DNA of 64,000 nucleotides from Sphingomonas alpina (GTDB lineage Bacteria; Pseudomonadota; Alphaproteobacteria; Sphingomonadales; Sphingomonadaceae): NCBI RefSeq assembly GCF_014490665.1, contig NZ_CP061038.1, positions 806,001 to 870,000 of the forward strand, read 5' to 3'. Shown piece by piece: positions 43,901 to 54,185 of this stretch (position 1 is its first letter; each line of letters starts with the position of its first letter). The notes under the pieces were generated by a model. It saw only the letters and a program-made list of their open reading frames with translations, ran no database searches and was not told where the DNA came from. The position numbers and the translations under genes were made by a program.

Positions 43901-44188
43901 TCAGCGGCCGCCGCGCTGGATGCAATTGTCGGTCTGGCCGCGTTTGCATACCGGATATTTGGCCAGTGGCGGCGGGGCCGGATAGGCCTGATCGGGCGTC
44001 GGCGCCTGGCGAAACACCACCGTCGCGCCGGGCTGTACCGGACCGCTCAGCGCAGGGCCCGTCGGACCATAGCCACCGGTGGTCTCGGCCGGGGACGGCT
44101 CGGCCGCTGCGGCCGGCTGTGCGGGGGCGTCCTGCGCCACCGCGGGGGCTGCGATAAACGCGGCGGCGGCCAATAGGATCAGCTTCAT
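43901..44188 (-). CDS. Small secreted Ala/Pro-rich protein
   Basis: 95 residues with AGGAG seven bases upstream. A signal peptide (MKLILLAAAAFIAAPAVAQ) is followed by low-complexity Ala/Pro sequence and a C-terminal part with two Cys (YPVCKRGQTDNC) probably joined by a disulfide. Unknown function. Confidence 0.7.
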   Translation of the reverse strand: MKLILLAAAAFIAAPAVAQDAPAQPAAAAEPSPAETTGGYGPTGPALSGPVQPGATVVFRQAPTPDQAYPAPPPLAKYPVCKRGQTDNCIQRGGR

Positions 44189-44469
44189 CAAGGGTCTCCT
44201 GATAGCATTGCGCCGAACATGGCGCGGGACCCAAACGCGCATCTTTCCTATTGGCTCCAGAATATCGTCACGCTCGCGAATCGAGTGCGTATTCCGCTGA
44301 TCTTGCGGTGCGGACGATGCCGACACGCTTCCGGTGCGCTGGCGGTCGACCCGGACAGTCATCTGGTCGAAAAAGCCCGCCCCTCTCTGGTGCATTCCCC
44401 GAGATTGGCACACAGAGCCGCGGTTCCATGATCGATCGTTGGAGCTCTGCCAGGGAAGTCGAAACACGA

Positions 44470-45783
44470 ATGCAGAAATTGAGGAGTCCGCAGCGGAGAG
44501 CGGGAAAGCGTTATATGGTCTTGGGACTTGTCCTGCTTGTGGGCGTTGGTGGGGCGCTCGCCTTGAGTAGTATGGGGCCGGGCACCACCGAGAAACGGGC
44601 GACGACCGCCAGGAGCGCGTTGTCGATCGACCTGGTGCCCTACGACCAGCCATCGCGGGTCGATTATCGGCGATTGAATGAGCGGATCCTCACGCTCATG
44701 CAGCAGCCTGACATGGTCGGCCTGGCGGTCGGCATGGTCGAACGCGGGCAGGTCCGATTCGTTCGCGGTTATGGTGAGACGCTTGCGGGGACGGGCGATC
44801 GCGTTACGCCCGATACCGTGTTCCGCTGGGCGTCGCTTTCCAAGGGCGTGGCCTCCGCATTGGTCACCAAACTCGCCGCGGATGGCCGGCTCTCGCTCGA
44901 CGCGCCGCTCGCGACCATGGGTACGACTCTCACGCTGCCTGGCGATATCCGCCGCGCGACCGTGGCTGATCTGCTCTCACACCGCCTTGGTCTGGTCCGC
45001 AATGCCTGGGACGACCGGCTGGAAGCGGGGGAGGACCCGAAGCTGATCCGTAGTCAGCTCGGCACGCTCCCGCCTTATTGCCTGCCGGGAACCTGTTACA
45101 CCTACCAGAATATCGCTTTCGACGCTGCGTCCGAGATTGTGGAGCGAGTCACGCGGCAGAACTATGGATCGGTCGCTCGCGCGCAGCTCTTCGTGCCGCT
45201 CGGCATGACCAACGCAAGCGTCGGCCGTGCCGGGCTGGAAAGCGCGGCGAGCTGGGCGCGACCCCACCATCTGGCCAGGACGCCCGCGACGGTGACCGAT
45301 ATCTATTATCGCGTGCCGGCAGCGGGCGGCGTCAATTCGTCGATCAACGATCTCACGCGCTGGATGCGTGCGCAAATGGGCGACGCGCCGAGCGTGCTGT
45401 CGCCCGCAATGCTCGACACCATGCACCGCCCCAGGGTGCCGACACCGCCGCACGGTCCGCGCGGCGCAATGGATCGCGCGCTGACCCATGCCTCCTATGG
45501 TCTGGCGTGGCGCAGTTTCACCTATGCCGGCCACTCCCTGGTCGGTCACCGCGGGTCGGTGGACGGTTATGGCTCGCTCATTTTGTTCGATCCGGCGGAC
45601 CGAAGCGGCATCGTGATGCTGTGGAACAGCAACCGGGCCACAGCAGCGCGGCTGCAGCTCGAATTCTTCGACATGCTGTACGGCCTGCCGCCGACCGACT
45701 GGCTCGATCTCAAGGCGCTCGCGGAGCCGGATAAGGCGCTTGCCGGTGCCCCAGCTCGATCAGCTGGCGCGCGAGGGAGATAA
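44470..45783 (+). CDS. Class C beta-lactamase-like serine hydrolase
   Basis: 437 residues from ATG 44470; an in-frame ATG at 44428 would add 14. A membrane or signal segment (YMVLGLVLLVGVGGALAL) starts the protein. Catalytic S-x-x-K is Ser122-Lys125 (ASLSKG), the Tyr motif is YQN in CYTYQNIAF, and the third motif is HRGSVDG in place of KTG. Acts on peptide, ester or beta-lactam bonds; such ESTHER-like or DD-peptidase-like proteins are often not drug-resistance enzymes. A lone gene between unrelated units. The bases between it and phoB hold no gene. Confidence 0.82.
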   Translation: MQKLRSPQRRAGKRYMVLGLVLLVGVGGALALSSMGPGTTEKRATTARSALSIDLVPYDQPSRVDYRRLNERILTLMQQPDMVGLAVGMVERGQVRFVRGYGETLAGTGDRVTPDTVFRWASLSKGVASALVTKLAADGRLSLDAPLATMGTTLTLPGDIRRATVADLLSHRLGLVRNAWDDRLEAGEDPKLIRSQLGTLPPYCLPGTCYTYQNIAFDAASEIVERVTRQNYGSVARAQLFVPLGMTNASVGRAGLESAASWARPHHLARTPATVTDIYYRVPAAGGVNSSINDLTRWMRAQMGDAPSVLSPAMLDTMHRPRVPTPPHGPRGAMDRALTHASYGLAWRSFTYAGHSLVGHRGSVDGYGSLILFDPADRSGIVMLWNSNRATAARLQLEFFDMLYGLPPTDWLDLKALAEPDKALAGAPARSAGARGR

Positions 45784-45944
45784 GCGCGCAGGGGTTTTTG
45801 AAGATGTACGGAAGGGGCATCTTGGCGGTGCCGGCCCTTCTCCTCCTCCCCGCCATCCCTTCAGGATATGCCATGAATGGCCGGGAGGGGGAGCGGGCTG
45901 GCGCCGCTTTAAAATTCGCTCATCTGCGAATTCTCAAAAAATCC

Positions 45945-46640
45945 TCACGCGCCCGAATCGAGCGCGTATCCGGCGGATCGCACGGTGCGGATAATATCGG
46001 CGCGTCCGCCATCGTTGATCGCCTTGCGCAACCGGCGGATATGTACGTCGACGGTGCGCGATTCGATGTCGGAGTCATGCCCCCACACAGCATCGAGCAG
46101 ACGCTCGCGGGAGAAGACCCAGCCGGGATGCTCAAGGAAATGCTTGAGCAGTCGGAACTCCGTCGGTCCGAGCGGGATGACGTCGCCCGACCGCCGGACC
46201 TTGTGTCCGACCGTATCCATTTCGATGTCGGCATAGGTCAGCTGTTCGCCCGCCAGTGCCGGCCGCACCCGGCGCAGCACCGCGCCGACGCGCGCGACGA
46301 GTTCGCGCGGGGAGAAGGGCTTGGTGACATAATCGTCCGCACCGGTTTCGAGGCCGCGGACGCGATCTTCCTCTTCACCGCGCGCGGTGAGCATGATGAT
46401 CGGCACATTCGCGGTTTCCGGCATGCGGCGCAGGCGGCGGCATACTTCGATCCCGGACAGGCCTTCGACCATCCAGTCGAGCAGCACGATATCCGGCGTC
46501 GCTTCCTTGGCGAGCAGCAAGGCTTCCTCGCCATCGGGTGTGTGCGTGATTTCGAAATCCTCACGCTTGAAATGCCAGACGAGCAATTCGGCGAGGGCGG
46601 CATCGTCCTCGACCAGCAGCATACGGGCGCGCGCCATCAT
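45945..46640 (-). CDS. phoB: Phosphate regulon response regulator
   Basis: 231 residues. Receiver domain with Asp55 as phospho-acceptor (LLDWMVEG), acidic EDD at 11-13 and Lys107 (VTKPFSP), then a winged-helix trans-reg C domain (GPTEFRLLKHFLEHPGWVFS, SRTVDVHIRRLRKAI). AGGAG precedes the ATG. Last gene of the phoR-pst-phoU-phoB set; its start overlaps the phoU stop (TGATG-type junction). Confidence 0.95.
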   Translation of the reverse strand: MMARARMLLVEDDAALAELLVWHFKREDFEITHTPDGEEALLLAKEATPDIVLLDWMVEGLSGIEVCRRLRRMPETANVPIIMLTARGEEEDRVRGLETGADDYVTKPFSPRELVARVGAVLRRVRPALAGEQLTYADIEMDTVGHKVRRSGDVIPLGPTEFRLLKHFLEHPGWVFSRERLLDAVWGHDSDIESRTVDVHIRRLRKAINDGGRADIIRTVRSAGYALDSGA

Positions 46641-47335
46641 CAAACTCCTTCGCTGGCGGTCAGCGAACCACGGTCGCGCTCGGCCATATGTTCGCCGGTC
46701 GCGGCATAATAGACCATCTCTGCGACATTGGTCGCATGGTCGCCGACACGTTCCAGATTCTTGGCAATGAACAAGAGTTGTGCGACCTGACCGATCGTCT
46801 TGGGGTTCTCCATCATATGTGTGACGAGCACCCGGAACAGGCTGTTGTAGAAATCGTCGACCGCGCGGTCGCGGTCGCACACTTCGACTGCCGCCTGGGC
46901 ATCGCGCGCGGCAAAGGCGTCGAGTACGTCATGCACCATCGCCTTGGCGAGATTGGCCATGGCGGGCATGATCGACAGCGGTTCGATCTCGCTATGGGCG
47001 TCGATATCGGGAACGCGCTTGGCGATGTTCTTGGCATAGTCGCCGATCCGCTCGATCACCCCGGCGATCTTCAATGCGGCGACCACTTCGCGCAGATCGT
47101 CGGCCATCGGCGCGCGCAGCGCGATGATGCGCACCGCGAGCTGCTCGACCTCCATCTCGATCGCGTCGATCTGCTTGTCGCCCGCGATCACCCTGGTGGC
47201 GGCGTCAAGATCGTGACGCTGCAGCGCATCCATCGCCGCGCCGATCGCCTGCTCGGCCAGACCGCCCATCTGCGCGATCAGGCCGCGCAGTTCGCCGATA
47301 TCGTCGTCGAAAGCCTTTACCGTATGGTCACTCAC
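46640..47335 (-). CDS. phoU: Phosphate signalling regulator PhoU
   Basis: 231 residues from the GTG giving MSDHTVKAFDDDIGELR; an earlier TTG in frame is less likely. Two three-helix repeats with the family metal-binding pattern ERIGDYAKNIAKR and ERVGDHATNVAEM. Links Pst transport to PhoR signalling and restrains phosphate uptake. Lies between pstB and phoB. Confidence 0.95.
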   Translation of the reverse strand: MSDHTVKAFDDDIGELRGLIAQMGGLAEQAIGAAMDALQRHDLDAATRVIAGDKQIDAIEMEVEQLAVRIIALRAPMADDLREVVAALKIAGVIERIGDYAKNIAKRVPDIDAHSEIEPLSIMPAMANLAKAMVHDVLDAFAARDAQAAVEVCDRDRAVDDFYNSLFRVLVTHMMENPKTIGQVAQLLFIAKNLERVGDHATNVAEMVYYAATGEHMAERDRGSLTASEGV

Positions 47336-47379
47336 AATCTTGATCCCAATGCTCAGCTGCAATGATTAGTCCGCAATGA

Positions 47380-48147
47380 CTACCCATAACGGCCGGTGAT
47401 ATAATCCTTGGTCCGCTCCTGGCGCGGATTGGTGAAGATGTCGGAGGTCGCACCATATTCCACCAGGGTGCCGAGATGGAAGAAAGCGGTCTTTTGCGAA
47501 ACGCGTGCGGCCTGCTGCATGTTGTGCGTGACGATCACGATCGCATAGCGGCCGCGCAGTTCGTGGATCAGCTCCTCGATCTTGGCAGTGGCGATCGGGT
47601 CGAGCGCCGAGCAGGGCTCGTCCATCAGGATCACCTCGGGATCGACCGCGATGGCGCGAGCGATGCACAACCGCTGCTGCTGGCCGCCCGACAGGGCAGT
47701 GCCGCTTTCGCTCAGCCGGTCCTTGACCTCGTCCCACAGCCCGGCACGGCGCAGCGATTGTTCGACGATCCCGTCGAGATTGGCCTTGCTGCCGGCCAGG
47801 CCGTGGATGCGCGGGCCGTAAGCGACATTTTCGTAGATCGACTTGGGAAACGGATTGGGTTTCTGGAACACCATGCCGACCCGCGCGCGCAACTGCACCA
47901 CGTCCATCGACGATGCATAGATATCCTCGCCGTCCAGCCGGATATCGCCCTCGACCCGGGCACTGGCGACGGTGTCGTTCATCCGGTTCAGGGTGCGCAG
48001 GAAGGTTGACTTGCCGCAACCCGACGGACCGATGAATGCCGTGACATTGTCCTGGTCGACGTCGATCGACACGTCGTTGATCGCCTGTTTCGCGCCGTAA
48101 AAGACGTTCACGTTGCGGGCGGTGATCTTCAAAATTTGTTCGGTCAT
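47380..48147 (-). CDS. pstB: Phosphate ABC transporter ATP-binding protein
   Basis: 255 residues. Walker [11 protein letters not shown]-loop QKPNPFPKS, signature LSGGQQQRL, Walker [17 protein letters not shown] overlaps the pstA stop by four bases. Powers high-affinity phosphate import. Confidence 0.97.
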   Translation of the reverse strand: MTEQILKITARNVNVFYGAKQAINDVSIDVDQDNVTAFIGPSGCGKSTFLRTLNRMNDTVASARVEGDIRLDGEDIYASSMDVVQLRARVGMVFQKPNPFPKSIYENVAYGPRIHGLAGSKANLDGIVEQSLRRAGLWDEVKDRLSESGTALSGGQQQRLCIARAIAVDPEVILMDEPCSALDPIATAKIEELIHELRGRYAIVIVTHNMQQAARVSQKTAFFHLGTLVEYGATSDIFTNPRQERTKDYITGRYG

Positions 48148-49445
48148 CACCAGCGGGTCTCGAATTTGTTGCGAAGATAGATGGCCAGCCCGTTCATCGC
48201 GAGCAGGAAGACGAGCAGCACGATGATTGCCGCGCTCGTTTTTTCGATAAAGCCGCGATTGACCTGGTCTGACCACAGGAAGATCTGCACGGGTAATACG
48301 GTCGCCGGATCGGTCAGGCGTTCGGGCGGCGACACCATGAAGGCGCGCATGCCGATCATCAGCAGCGGTGCGGTCTCGCCCAGCGCGCGCGCCATGCCGA
48401 TGATCGTGCCGGTCAGGATGCCGGGCAAGGCAAGCGGCAGGACGTGATGGAATACGACCTGGATCGGGCTTGCGCCGACCGCCAGCGCCGCATCGCGGAT
48501 CGATGGCGGCACCGACTTGATCGCATTCCGGCCGGCAATGACGATCACCGGCATGGTCATCAGCGCGAGCGTCAGCCCGCCGACCAAAGCCGCCGAGCGC
48601 GGCAGGTTGAACGTGCCGAGGAACACTGCAAGGCCAAGCAGGCCGAAGATGATCGACGGCACAGCGGCCAGGTTGTTGATCGACACCTCGATCAGGTCGG
48701 TCCAGCGATTGCGCGGCGCATATTCCTCGAGATACAGCGCCGATAGCACGCCGATCGGGAAGGCGAGCAGCAGGGTCACGATCATCGTGAACAACGAGCC
48801 TTTCAGCGCGCCCCAGATGCCGACCATGGTCGGGTCGGTCGAATCCGAATTGGTCAGGAACCACGGGTTGAACCCGGTGGTGATGACACCGCGCTGGCCG
48901 AGTTCGGCGACCTGCCGCTCTGCCTCGGCCGATCCGCGGCCCTTGGCGGCGCTGTCGATCGCCGCTGAAGCAGGAACCGAGACGATGCTGCGCGTCTTGA
49001 GCAACGCGGGATCGGCCTTCACTGCATCCCGTACGCGCAGCCAGGCGCCATCGGATAATAATGCGTCGCCCTTTGGCCCGAACGCGGCGATCGCGGCGGC
49101 ATCGGTCGCCCGCTCAAGCCCCGCCGCCGCCAGCGCGATATCGGCGCCCCCTCCCTGTGCCGGGCCGTGCAGTTGCGCCGGATCGAGGGTCAGCCCGGCA
49201 CGCGGGAAATCGATCGGCAGCTTGAGCTCTGTCTGGGTAAAGCCGCTTGCGCCGTTGAGGAACATCGTCACGAGCAGAAAGGCGAGGAACCCGGCCGAAA
49301 TGACCACCGCGCTCAATCCCATAAAGCGGAAGCGGCGTTCGGCGGCATAGCGTCGGCGGATACGGCGCTGCATCGCGTCGGTCCGCCAGTCGGTCGGGGC
49401 GCGATCCGGCACCACTCCGGAGGGGGATGCGGCGACGTTATTCAT
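48147..49445 (-). CDS. pstA: Phosphate ABC transporter permease
   Basis: 432 residues, long for PstA. A cytoplasmic N-terminus and one helix precede a periplasmic insert of ~130 residues (residues ~70-200), then the usual permease core with the EAA loop ([20 protein letters not shown]). The 3' end overlaps pstB and its start overlaps the end of pstC by eight bases. Confidence 0.94.
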   Translation of the reverse strand: MNNVAASPSGVVPDRAPTDWRTDAMQRRIRRRYAAERRFRFMGLSAVVISAGFLAFLLVTMFLNGASGFTQTELKLPIDFPRAGLTLDPAQLHGPAQGGGADIALAAAGLERATDAAAIAAFGPKGDALLSDGAWLRVRDAVKADPALLKTRSIVSVPASAAIDSAAKGRGSAEAERQVAELGQRGVITTGFNPWFLTNSDSTDPTMVGIWGALKGSLFTMIVTLLLAFPIGVLSALYLEEYAPRNRWTDLIEVSINNLAAVPSIIFGLLGLAVFLGTFNLPRSAALVGGLTLALMTMPVIVIAGRNAIKSVPPSIRDAALAVGASPIQVVFHHVLPLALPGILTGTIIGMARALGETAPLLMIGMRAFMVSPPERLTDPATVLPVQIFLWSDQVNRGFIEKTSAAIIVLLVFLLAMNGLAIYLRNKFETRW

Positions 49446-50814
49446 AAGCTTCCCGATACCGTTTCACGACGGTCAGCGCGATGATGTTGAGTAATAGCGT
49501 GACGACGAACAGCGTCAGGCCGAGCGCAAAGGCGGCGAGCGTCTTGGGGCTGTCGAACTCGGCCTCGCCAGTTAGCAGGTCGACGATCTGCTTGGTCACG
49601 GTGGTCGCGCTGCCGAACGGATTGAGCGACAGGGTGGCGACGCCCGACGCGGCCATCACCACGATCATCGTCTCGCCGATCGCCCGCGAAATTGCGAGCA
49701 GCACGCCGCCGACCACGCCAGGCAGTGCGGCGGGCAGCATCACCTTGCGGATTGTCTCGGATGGCGTTGCGCCCATTGCCAGGCTGCCGTCACGCATCGA
49801 GGCGGGGACGGCGGCGATCGAGTCATCGGCCATCGACGACACGAACGGGATGATCATCACGCCCATCACCAGCCCGGCGGCGAGCGCGCTTTCCGAGCTG
49901 GCCCAGGTCACACCGATCGACACGGCCAGGTCGCGAACGGCAGGCGCAACGGTCAGCGCGGCGAAATAGCCGTAAACTACGGTCGGCACACCCGCGAGAA
50001 TCTCGAGGATCGGCTTCATCCAGCGGCGCACGCGTGGGGCGGCATATTGCGTCAGGTAGATCGCGCTCATCAGCCCGAACGGGATCGCGACGATCATCGC
50101 GATCACCGCGCCGATGAAGAAGGTGCCCCAGAACAAAGGCACCGCGCCGAGCGCGCTGCCCGGATCGTTCGCTGGAATGACCTGCGGGCTCCAATGGGTA
50201 CCGAACAGGAAATCGCCGATCGGCACGATCTTGAAGAAGCGCCAGGATTCGAACAGTAGCGAGGCGACGATGCCGACCGTGGTCAGGATCGCGATCAGCG
50301 AGGCGGCAAGCAGCACGAGCATGACCACGCGTTCGACTCGCGTGCGCGCCCGGAAATCGGGCTTGATCCGCAGATAGGCCCAGGCGCCGGTGGCAAAGGC
50401 GAGCAGCAGCGCGGCCGCCGTACCGATCCAGTCATAGCGCGACTGCGCGGCGGCATAGGCCGGTGCCAGCTGTTGCGCGATCGGGTTGAACGATCCGAAA
50501 GTGCGGCCATTGGCGATGTTGCGTGCCTCCGACAGCACTGCCGCGCGCTCGAACCCCGGCGGTGGCAATTGCGCGGCGGCAGGCGCAGTCAGCACTGTGT
50601 CGGTGACCAGCGCGGGCGATACCGACGACCAAACCGCCACGAACAGCAGCGCCGGCAACAGCGTCCACAGCGCGACATAGGTGCCGTGATGCGAGGGCAG
50701 TGAGCTGAACCGCGCACTGCTGTCGCGGCGGAAACCGACCGCGCGAACGCGTGCGGTCAGCCAGCCGATCAGGCCAAGTCCGGCAATGAGGAATAGAAGG
50801 GCGAGCGTGGACAA
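49438..50814 (-). CDS. pstC: Phosphate ABC transporter permease
   Basis: 458 residues, with two extra N-terminal helices and a long periplasmic loop before the six-helix core. The EAA loop is SIAAVPASMRDGSLAMGATPSE. The start is a TTG; there is no better in-frame ATG. Like PstA it is longer than the E. coli protein, as is usual in sphingomonads. Confidence 0.93.
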   Translation of the reverse strand: MSTLALLFLIAGLGLIGWLTARVRAVGFRRDSSARFSSLPSHHGTYVALWTLLPALLFVAVWSSVSPALVTDTVLTAPAAAQLPPPGFERAAVLSEARNIANGRTFGSFNPIAQQLAPAYAAAQSRYDWIGTAAALLLAFATGAWAYLRIKPDFRARTRVERVVMLVLLAASLIAILTTVGIVASLLFESWRFFKIVPIGDFLFGTHWSPQVIPANDPGSALGAVPLFWGTFFIGAVIAMIVAIPFGLMSAIYLTQYAAPRVRRWMKPILEILAGVPTVVYGYFAALTVAPAVRDLAVSIGVTWASSESALAAGLVMGVMIIPFVSSMADDSIAAVPASMRDGSLAMGATPSETIRKVMLPAALPGVVGGVLLAISRAIGETMIVVMAASGVATLSLNPFGSATTVTKQIVDLLTGEAEFDSPKTLAAFALGLTLFVVTLLLNIIALTVVKRYREAYE

Positions 50815-50870
50815 CGCGGCGTTCTCGTAACGGAGGAGGCGCGCCGGTCACGACCGGCGCGCAAGGAGCG

Positions 50871-51921
50871 TTATTTCAACTGGCTCGGGTCGAGCAGCGT
50901 CGATGCCTTGACGATCGCGGCCGAGCTGGTCCGCACGCCTTCCGGCGACGCGATCAGGCCCTTGGCGGTCAGCGGGCCGCCCGGATTCCACGCCGCGACA
51001 TAGGCATCGAGGAATTTCTGAAGGCCCGGGATGGCCGCGAGATGTGCCTTCTTGACGTAGATGAACAAGGGTCGCGACCCCGGATATTTGTTCTGCGCGA
51101 TCGTCTCATAGGTCGGCTCGATGCCGTTCAGCGGCACGCCGTTGAGATGGTCGATATTCTCCTCGAGATAGGAATAGCCGAAAATGCCGATCGCATTGGG
51201 ATTCGACTGCAGCTTCTGGACGATCAGATTGTCGTTCTCGCCGGCGTCGATATAGGCGCCGTCCTCGCGGATGCGGTTGCACGCGGCGGCATAGGCATCC
51301 TTGTCGCTGTCCTTCAGCCCCTTGACGCTTGGCGTCACCTCGGCACACCCCTTGTCGAGGATCAGCTCGGTCAGCGCGTCGCGCGTGCCGCTGGTCGAGG
51401 GCGGGCCGTACACCTGGATCGGGATTGCGGGCAGCGCCGGATTGACGTCCTTCCAGGTCTTGTAGGCGTTGGGCTTGCCCGCCGGATTGGCCGCGAGCGC
51501 CTTGTACAGATCGGCCGGGCTCAACTGCAGCTTCGGCCCGTTCTTGCCCTCGGCAAAGGCGATTCCGTCGAGGCCGACCTGAATCTCGATGATGTCGGTC
51601 ACGCCATTGGTCTTGCAACCGGTATATTCCGACGCCTTCATGCGGCGCGATGCGGCTTCGATATCGGGATGCGCCGCGCCGACGCCGGCGCAGAACAGTT
51701 TCATGCCGGCGCCCGTGCCGGTCGATTCGATCACCGGCGCCTTCATGCCCGGGTTCTTGTTGACGAACTGTTCGGCGACGATCGTCGTGAACGGATAGAC
51801 GGTCGATGATCCGACTGCCTTGATTTGGTCGCGCGAGCCCGCGCCGCCGCCATTGGCCTGATCCTGACATGCCGCGAGCGCGAGCGCGGGAAACGGCGAT
51901 AAGCGCGATGTTCTTCAGCAT
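50871..51921 (-). CDS. pstS: Phosphate-binding protein (one-base frameshift near the N-terminus)
   Basis: From ATG 51921 (MLKNIALIAVS) the raw frame is lost after ten codons, but a frame one base over continues LALAACQDQ, SSTVYPFTTIVAEQFV, then ESTGTGAGMKLFCAG and a full PstS domain. Dropping one C from CCC (plus-strand G 51888-51890) joins them into 349 residues with a lipobox LAAC. SSTVYP, ESTGTGAG and PPSTSGTRD are the phosphate-contacting loops. Read as a sequence error. An upstream Pho box fits induction under phosphate limitation. Confidence 0.9.
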
Positions 51922-52004
51922 GGGACCCCTCTGGTGACACGATGTCGGGCGGCGCCGGTTCGACTCGCCGCGTTTGCGCCTAGCACTGCGATGATCGCTG
52001 CTGT

Positions 52005-52033
52005 GTGACACTTGCGTTACCGTTTGATGACAG
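52005..52033 (-). promoter_or_regulatory. Pho box upstream of pstS
   Basis: Minus strand: CTGTCAT-CAAA-CGGTAAC-GCAA-GTGTCAC, three 7-base direct repeats with 11-base period, the first matching the PhoB consensus exactly, the others partly. It overlaps the stop codon of phoR and lies about 85 bases before pstS. Confidence 0.65.
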
Positions 52034-53246
52034 CGTCCCCGTGCGCGGGCAGCAGGATGGTCACCGTGGTGCCCTTGCCAACCGTGCTGGCGATGTCGAG
52101 CCGGCCGCGATGTCGCTCGACGATATGCTTGACGATCGCCAGGCCAAGGCCAGTGCCGCCAGCCGCGCGGCTGCGGCCGGGATCGACGCGATAGAAGCGT
52201 TCGGTAAGGCGTGGGATATGTTCGGGGGCGACGCCCTCGCCCTGATCAGTCACGCTGATTCGCACCATATTGGTCTGGTCGCGCCAGAGCCGGACTGAAA
52301 CCGGCGCACCGGCGCGGCCATATTTGGTCGCATTGCCGATCAGATTGTGCAGCACCTGGCTCAGCTGTGCCTGGTCGCCCGCGACCGGCGGCACGTCCGG
52401 CTCGATATCGGCGACGATCTCGCCTGCCGATTTGTCCCGCGCGCGCTCCATTTCAGTGCGCACTTCGCCGATCAGCGCCCCAAGATCGACTGCGATATCG
52501 GGCAGGCGGTATTTTTCCGCCTCGATCCGGCTCAGCGAGATGAGGTCCTCGACCAGCCGCTGCATCCGCCGCGCTTCATCGAACATGATTTGCAGGAAGC
52601 GGTTTCGCACGGCGGGGTCGGCGCCCGCCTTTTCGTCGGCCAGCGTCTCGATATAGCCCAGGATCGAGGCGAGCGGGGTGCGAAGTTCGTGGCTGGCATT
52701 GGCGACGAAATCGACCCGCATGCGTTCCGCGGCATAATTGCCGGTCTGGTCGATCAGATGAACGATGCGCTGCCCGCTGGAGGCGCGGCCAATGCGCATT
52801 TCCCAGCGCTGGTCGAGCGTACCCAGACCGACCAGATCGATCGGTCGCGATGAATGGCCGGCCAGAGGATTGGCCAGCCGCTCCGCTGCGGCGGGGTGGC
52901 GGATGGCGAGGCGGACGTCTTCACCGATGATATGCCCACCGAGCAACGCGCGTGCTGCGGCGTTGGCATGGCTGACCCGGCCATCTGCGACGATCAGCAC
53001 CGGCTCGATGATCGCTTCCATCACCTCGCTCAGGTCGGGCGCAGCGGGACCGGAGGGCACTGGGGCCGGGATCGGTGGATCCGCCGCGCTATCACCGGTG
53101 CCGGCCGCCGCCAGGACTGCGGCAACCCCGCTAACCAGGGTGATCAAGGTGGTCTGCGCATCATGCCCGAGCAGATAGACGGCGGCAGCGGCGAGCAGGA
53201 CGATGCCAATCGCGGTGACCGTGCGGGGACCAAAACCAGTGAACAT
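52017..53246 (-). CDS. phoR: Phosphate regulon sensor kinase
   Basis: 409 residues. Two short membrane helices at 8-25 and 33-48, a PAS-like segment (EAIIEPVLIVADGRVSHANAAA), then HisKA with the phospho-His in NASHELRTPL and a HATPase with NLIGNATKYG, DQGEGV, GGTGLGLAIVKH. Phosphorylates PhoB when phosphate is low. First gene of the pho/pst set. Confidence 0.95.
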   Translation of the reverse strand: MFTGFGPRTVTAIGIVLLAAAAVYLLGHDAQTTLITLVSGVAAVLAAAGTGDSAADPPIPAPVPSGPAAPDLSEVMEAIIEPVLIVADGRVSHANAAARALLGGHIIGEDVRLAIRHPAAAERLANPLAGHSSRPIDLVGLGTLDQRWEMRIGRASSGQRIVHLIDQTGNYAAERMRVDFVANASHELRTPLASILGYIETLADEKAGADPAVRNRFLQIMFDEARRMQRLVEDLISLSRIEAEKYRLPDIAVDLGALIGEVRTEMERARDKSAGEIVADIEPDVPPVAGDQAQLSQVLHNLIGNATKYGRAGAPVSVRLWRDQTNMVRISVTDQGEGVAPEHIPRLTERFYRVDPGRSRAAGGTGLGLAIVKHIVERHRGRLDIASTVGKGTTVTILLPAHGDAVIKR

Positions 53247-53342
53247 TACAGGGCCTGTAGCGCAATCGTGCTTAACCCGGATAGGCCCGCTTGCCAGTGT
53301 TTCACGAATATGAAAGGGCTAGGGTCTCATAAGGGACGGGCG

Positions 53343-53759
53343 ATGAGCGACGATACTCCTGAAACCGGGCTGCCGGGCGAGCTGCAGACGGAGGGCACGA
53401 CCCGCCGCCGTGCACTGATGCTTGGTGCGGTTGGCGCATCGGCGATCATCTCGATCCGTCCCGCTCTGGCACAGACCCAGGCGTCGATCCTGACCTGCGA
53501 GATCCCCGTCCCCGATCCGGCCCGCCGCGGTAGCTATATCGCTGCCGACGGTAAATTGGTGCCGGCGGGTACGCCGGGCGCGTTCGCTCCGGCGACCCGG
53601 CCGTTCAAGGGCCAGGACGTCAAGCGCGCTTTGTCGGGCGGGCAGCTTCCCGGCGTCGATTATGAGCGCAATCGCGCCTACACAAATTACATCCGCCGTC
53701 TGCAATCGGGCACCAGCGGTTTCACCTGCTTCGCGTCGTTACAGATGCCGCGCGGCTGA
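53343..53759 (+). CDS. Exported protein of the HPr-rel-A cassette, unknown, twin-arginine signal
   Basis: 138 residues, AGGGACGG before the ATG. A twin-arginine-like signal (TTRRRALMLGAVGASAIIS, cleavage near RPALAQ) is followed by a short mature protein with a Pro/Gly-rich middle and a C-terminal part ending TCFASLQMPRG. It is three bases ahead of a PqqD-like gene and in the same operon as an HprK-like kinase. It could be the substrate or target of that machinery, which is an inference. Four Ser/Thr lie in its last 15 residues. Confidence 0.65.
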   Translation: MSDDTPETGLPGELQTEGTTRRRALMLGAVGASAIISIRPALAQTQASILTCEIPVPDPARRGSYIAADGKLVPAGTPGAFAPATRPFKGQDVKRALSGGQLPGVDYERNRAYTNYIRRLQSGTSGFTCFASLQMPRG

Positions 53760-53761
53760 CG

Positions 53762-54061
53762 TTGGATACGCTGTTTCGCGCGGCGCGCGTCGAGACGCTG
53801 TGCATCGACTGGCTCGACGACTTCACGCTTTTCTATCACCGCGCCTCGGGCATCACCCATTTACTGACCTCGCCCGCGCCCGAGATCCTCGCGGCGCTGG
53901 GGGAGGCGGGCATGACGCTGGCGACACTGGTCGGGCGGCTCGCTCTGGATTTCGACATGCCCGACGGTGACACGTCAGCGCTGGCGGCGCGGCTTGATGA
54001 GCTGACCGCAGCCGGGCTGGTAGAAGCCGATTATTCACAATCGTCGGTCAAGATACCTTGA
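53762..54061 (+). CDS. PqqD-family protein of the HPr-rel-A system
   Basis: 99 residues, TTG start two bases after the preceding stop. The winged-helix-like fold of PqqD peptide chaperones is indicated by FTLFYHRASGITHLL, LTSPAPEILAALGEAG and LAARLDELTAAGLVEAD. In RiPP systems such proteins bind leader peptides. The next gene on the same strand is an HprK-like kinase. Homology by eye, not by search. Confidence 0.75.
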   Translation: MDTLFRAARVETLCIDWLDDFTLFYHRASGITHLLTSPAPEILAALGEAGMTLATLVGRLALDFDMPDGDTSALAARLDELTAAGLVEADYSQSSVKIP

Positions 54062-54096
54062 TCCCGGACTATGTGGTGATGGCAGTCACCCAACCT

Positions 54097-54185
54097 CCGT
54101 TCGCCCTGAGCCTGTCGAAGGGCGCTTTCCCCAATGACGGACTTGGTCGGGGGATGGCGGGCTTCGACAGGCTCAGCCCGAACGG
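54097..54185. repeat. REP-like inverted repeat (CCTGTCGAAG family)
   Basis: CCGTTCGCCCTGAGCCTGTC... (27-base arm, 54097-54123) and its near-complement (54159-54185) flank a 35-base spacer. It separates the PqqD-like and kinase genes and places the kinase ATG far from any good ribosome site. Confidence 0.85.

Noticed and set aside
44470-45783. Class C beta-lactamase conferring drug resistance
   Set aside because: The third motif is HRG rather than KTG and there is no ampR-like neighbour; a general serine hydrolase is safer.
45798-45944. Signal-peptide-like frame (MYGRGILAVPALLLLPAIPSG) before phoB
   Set aside because: It continues antisense through phoB with no protein-like content after the first 25 codons and no clear ribosome site.
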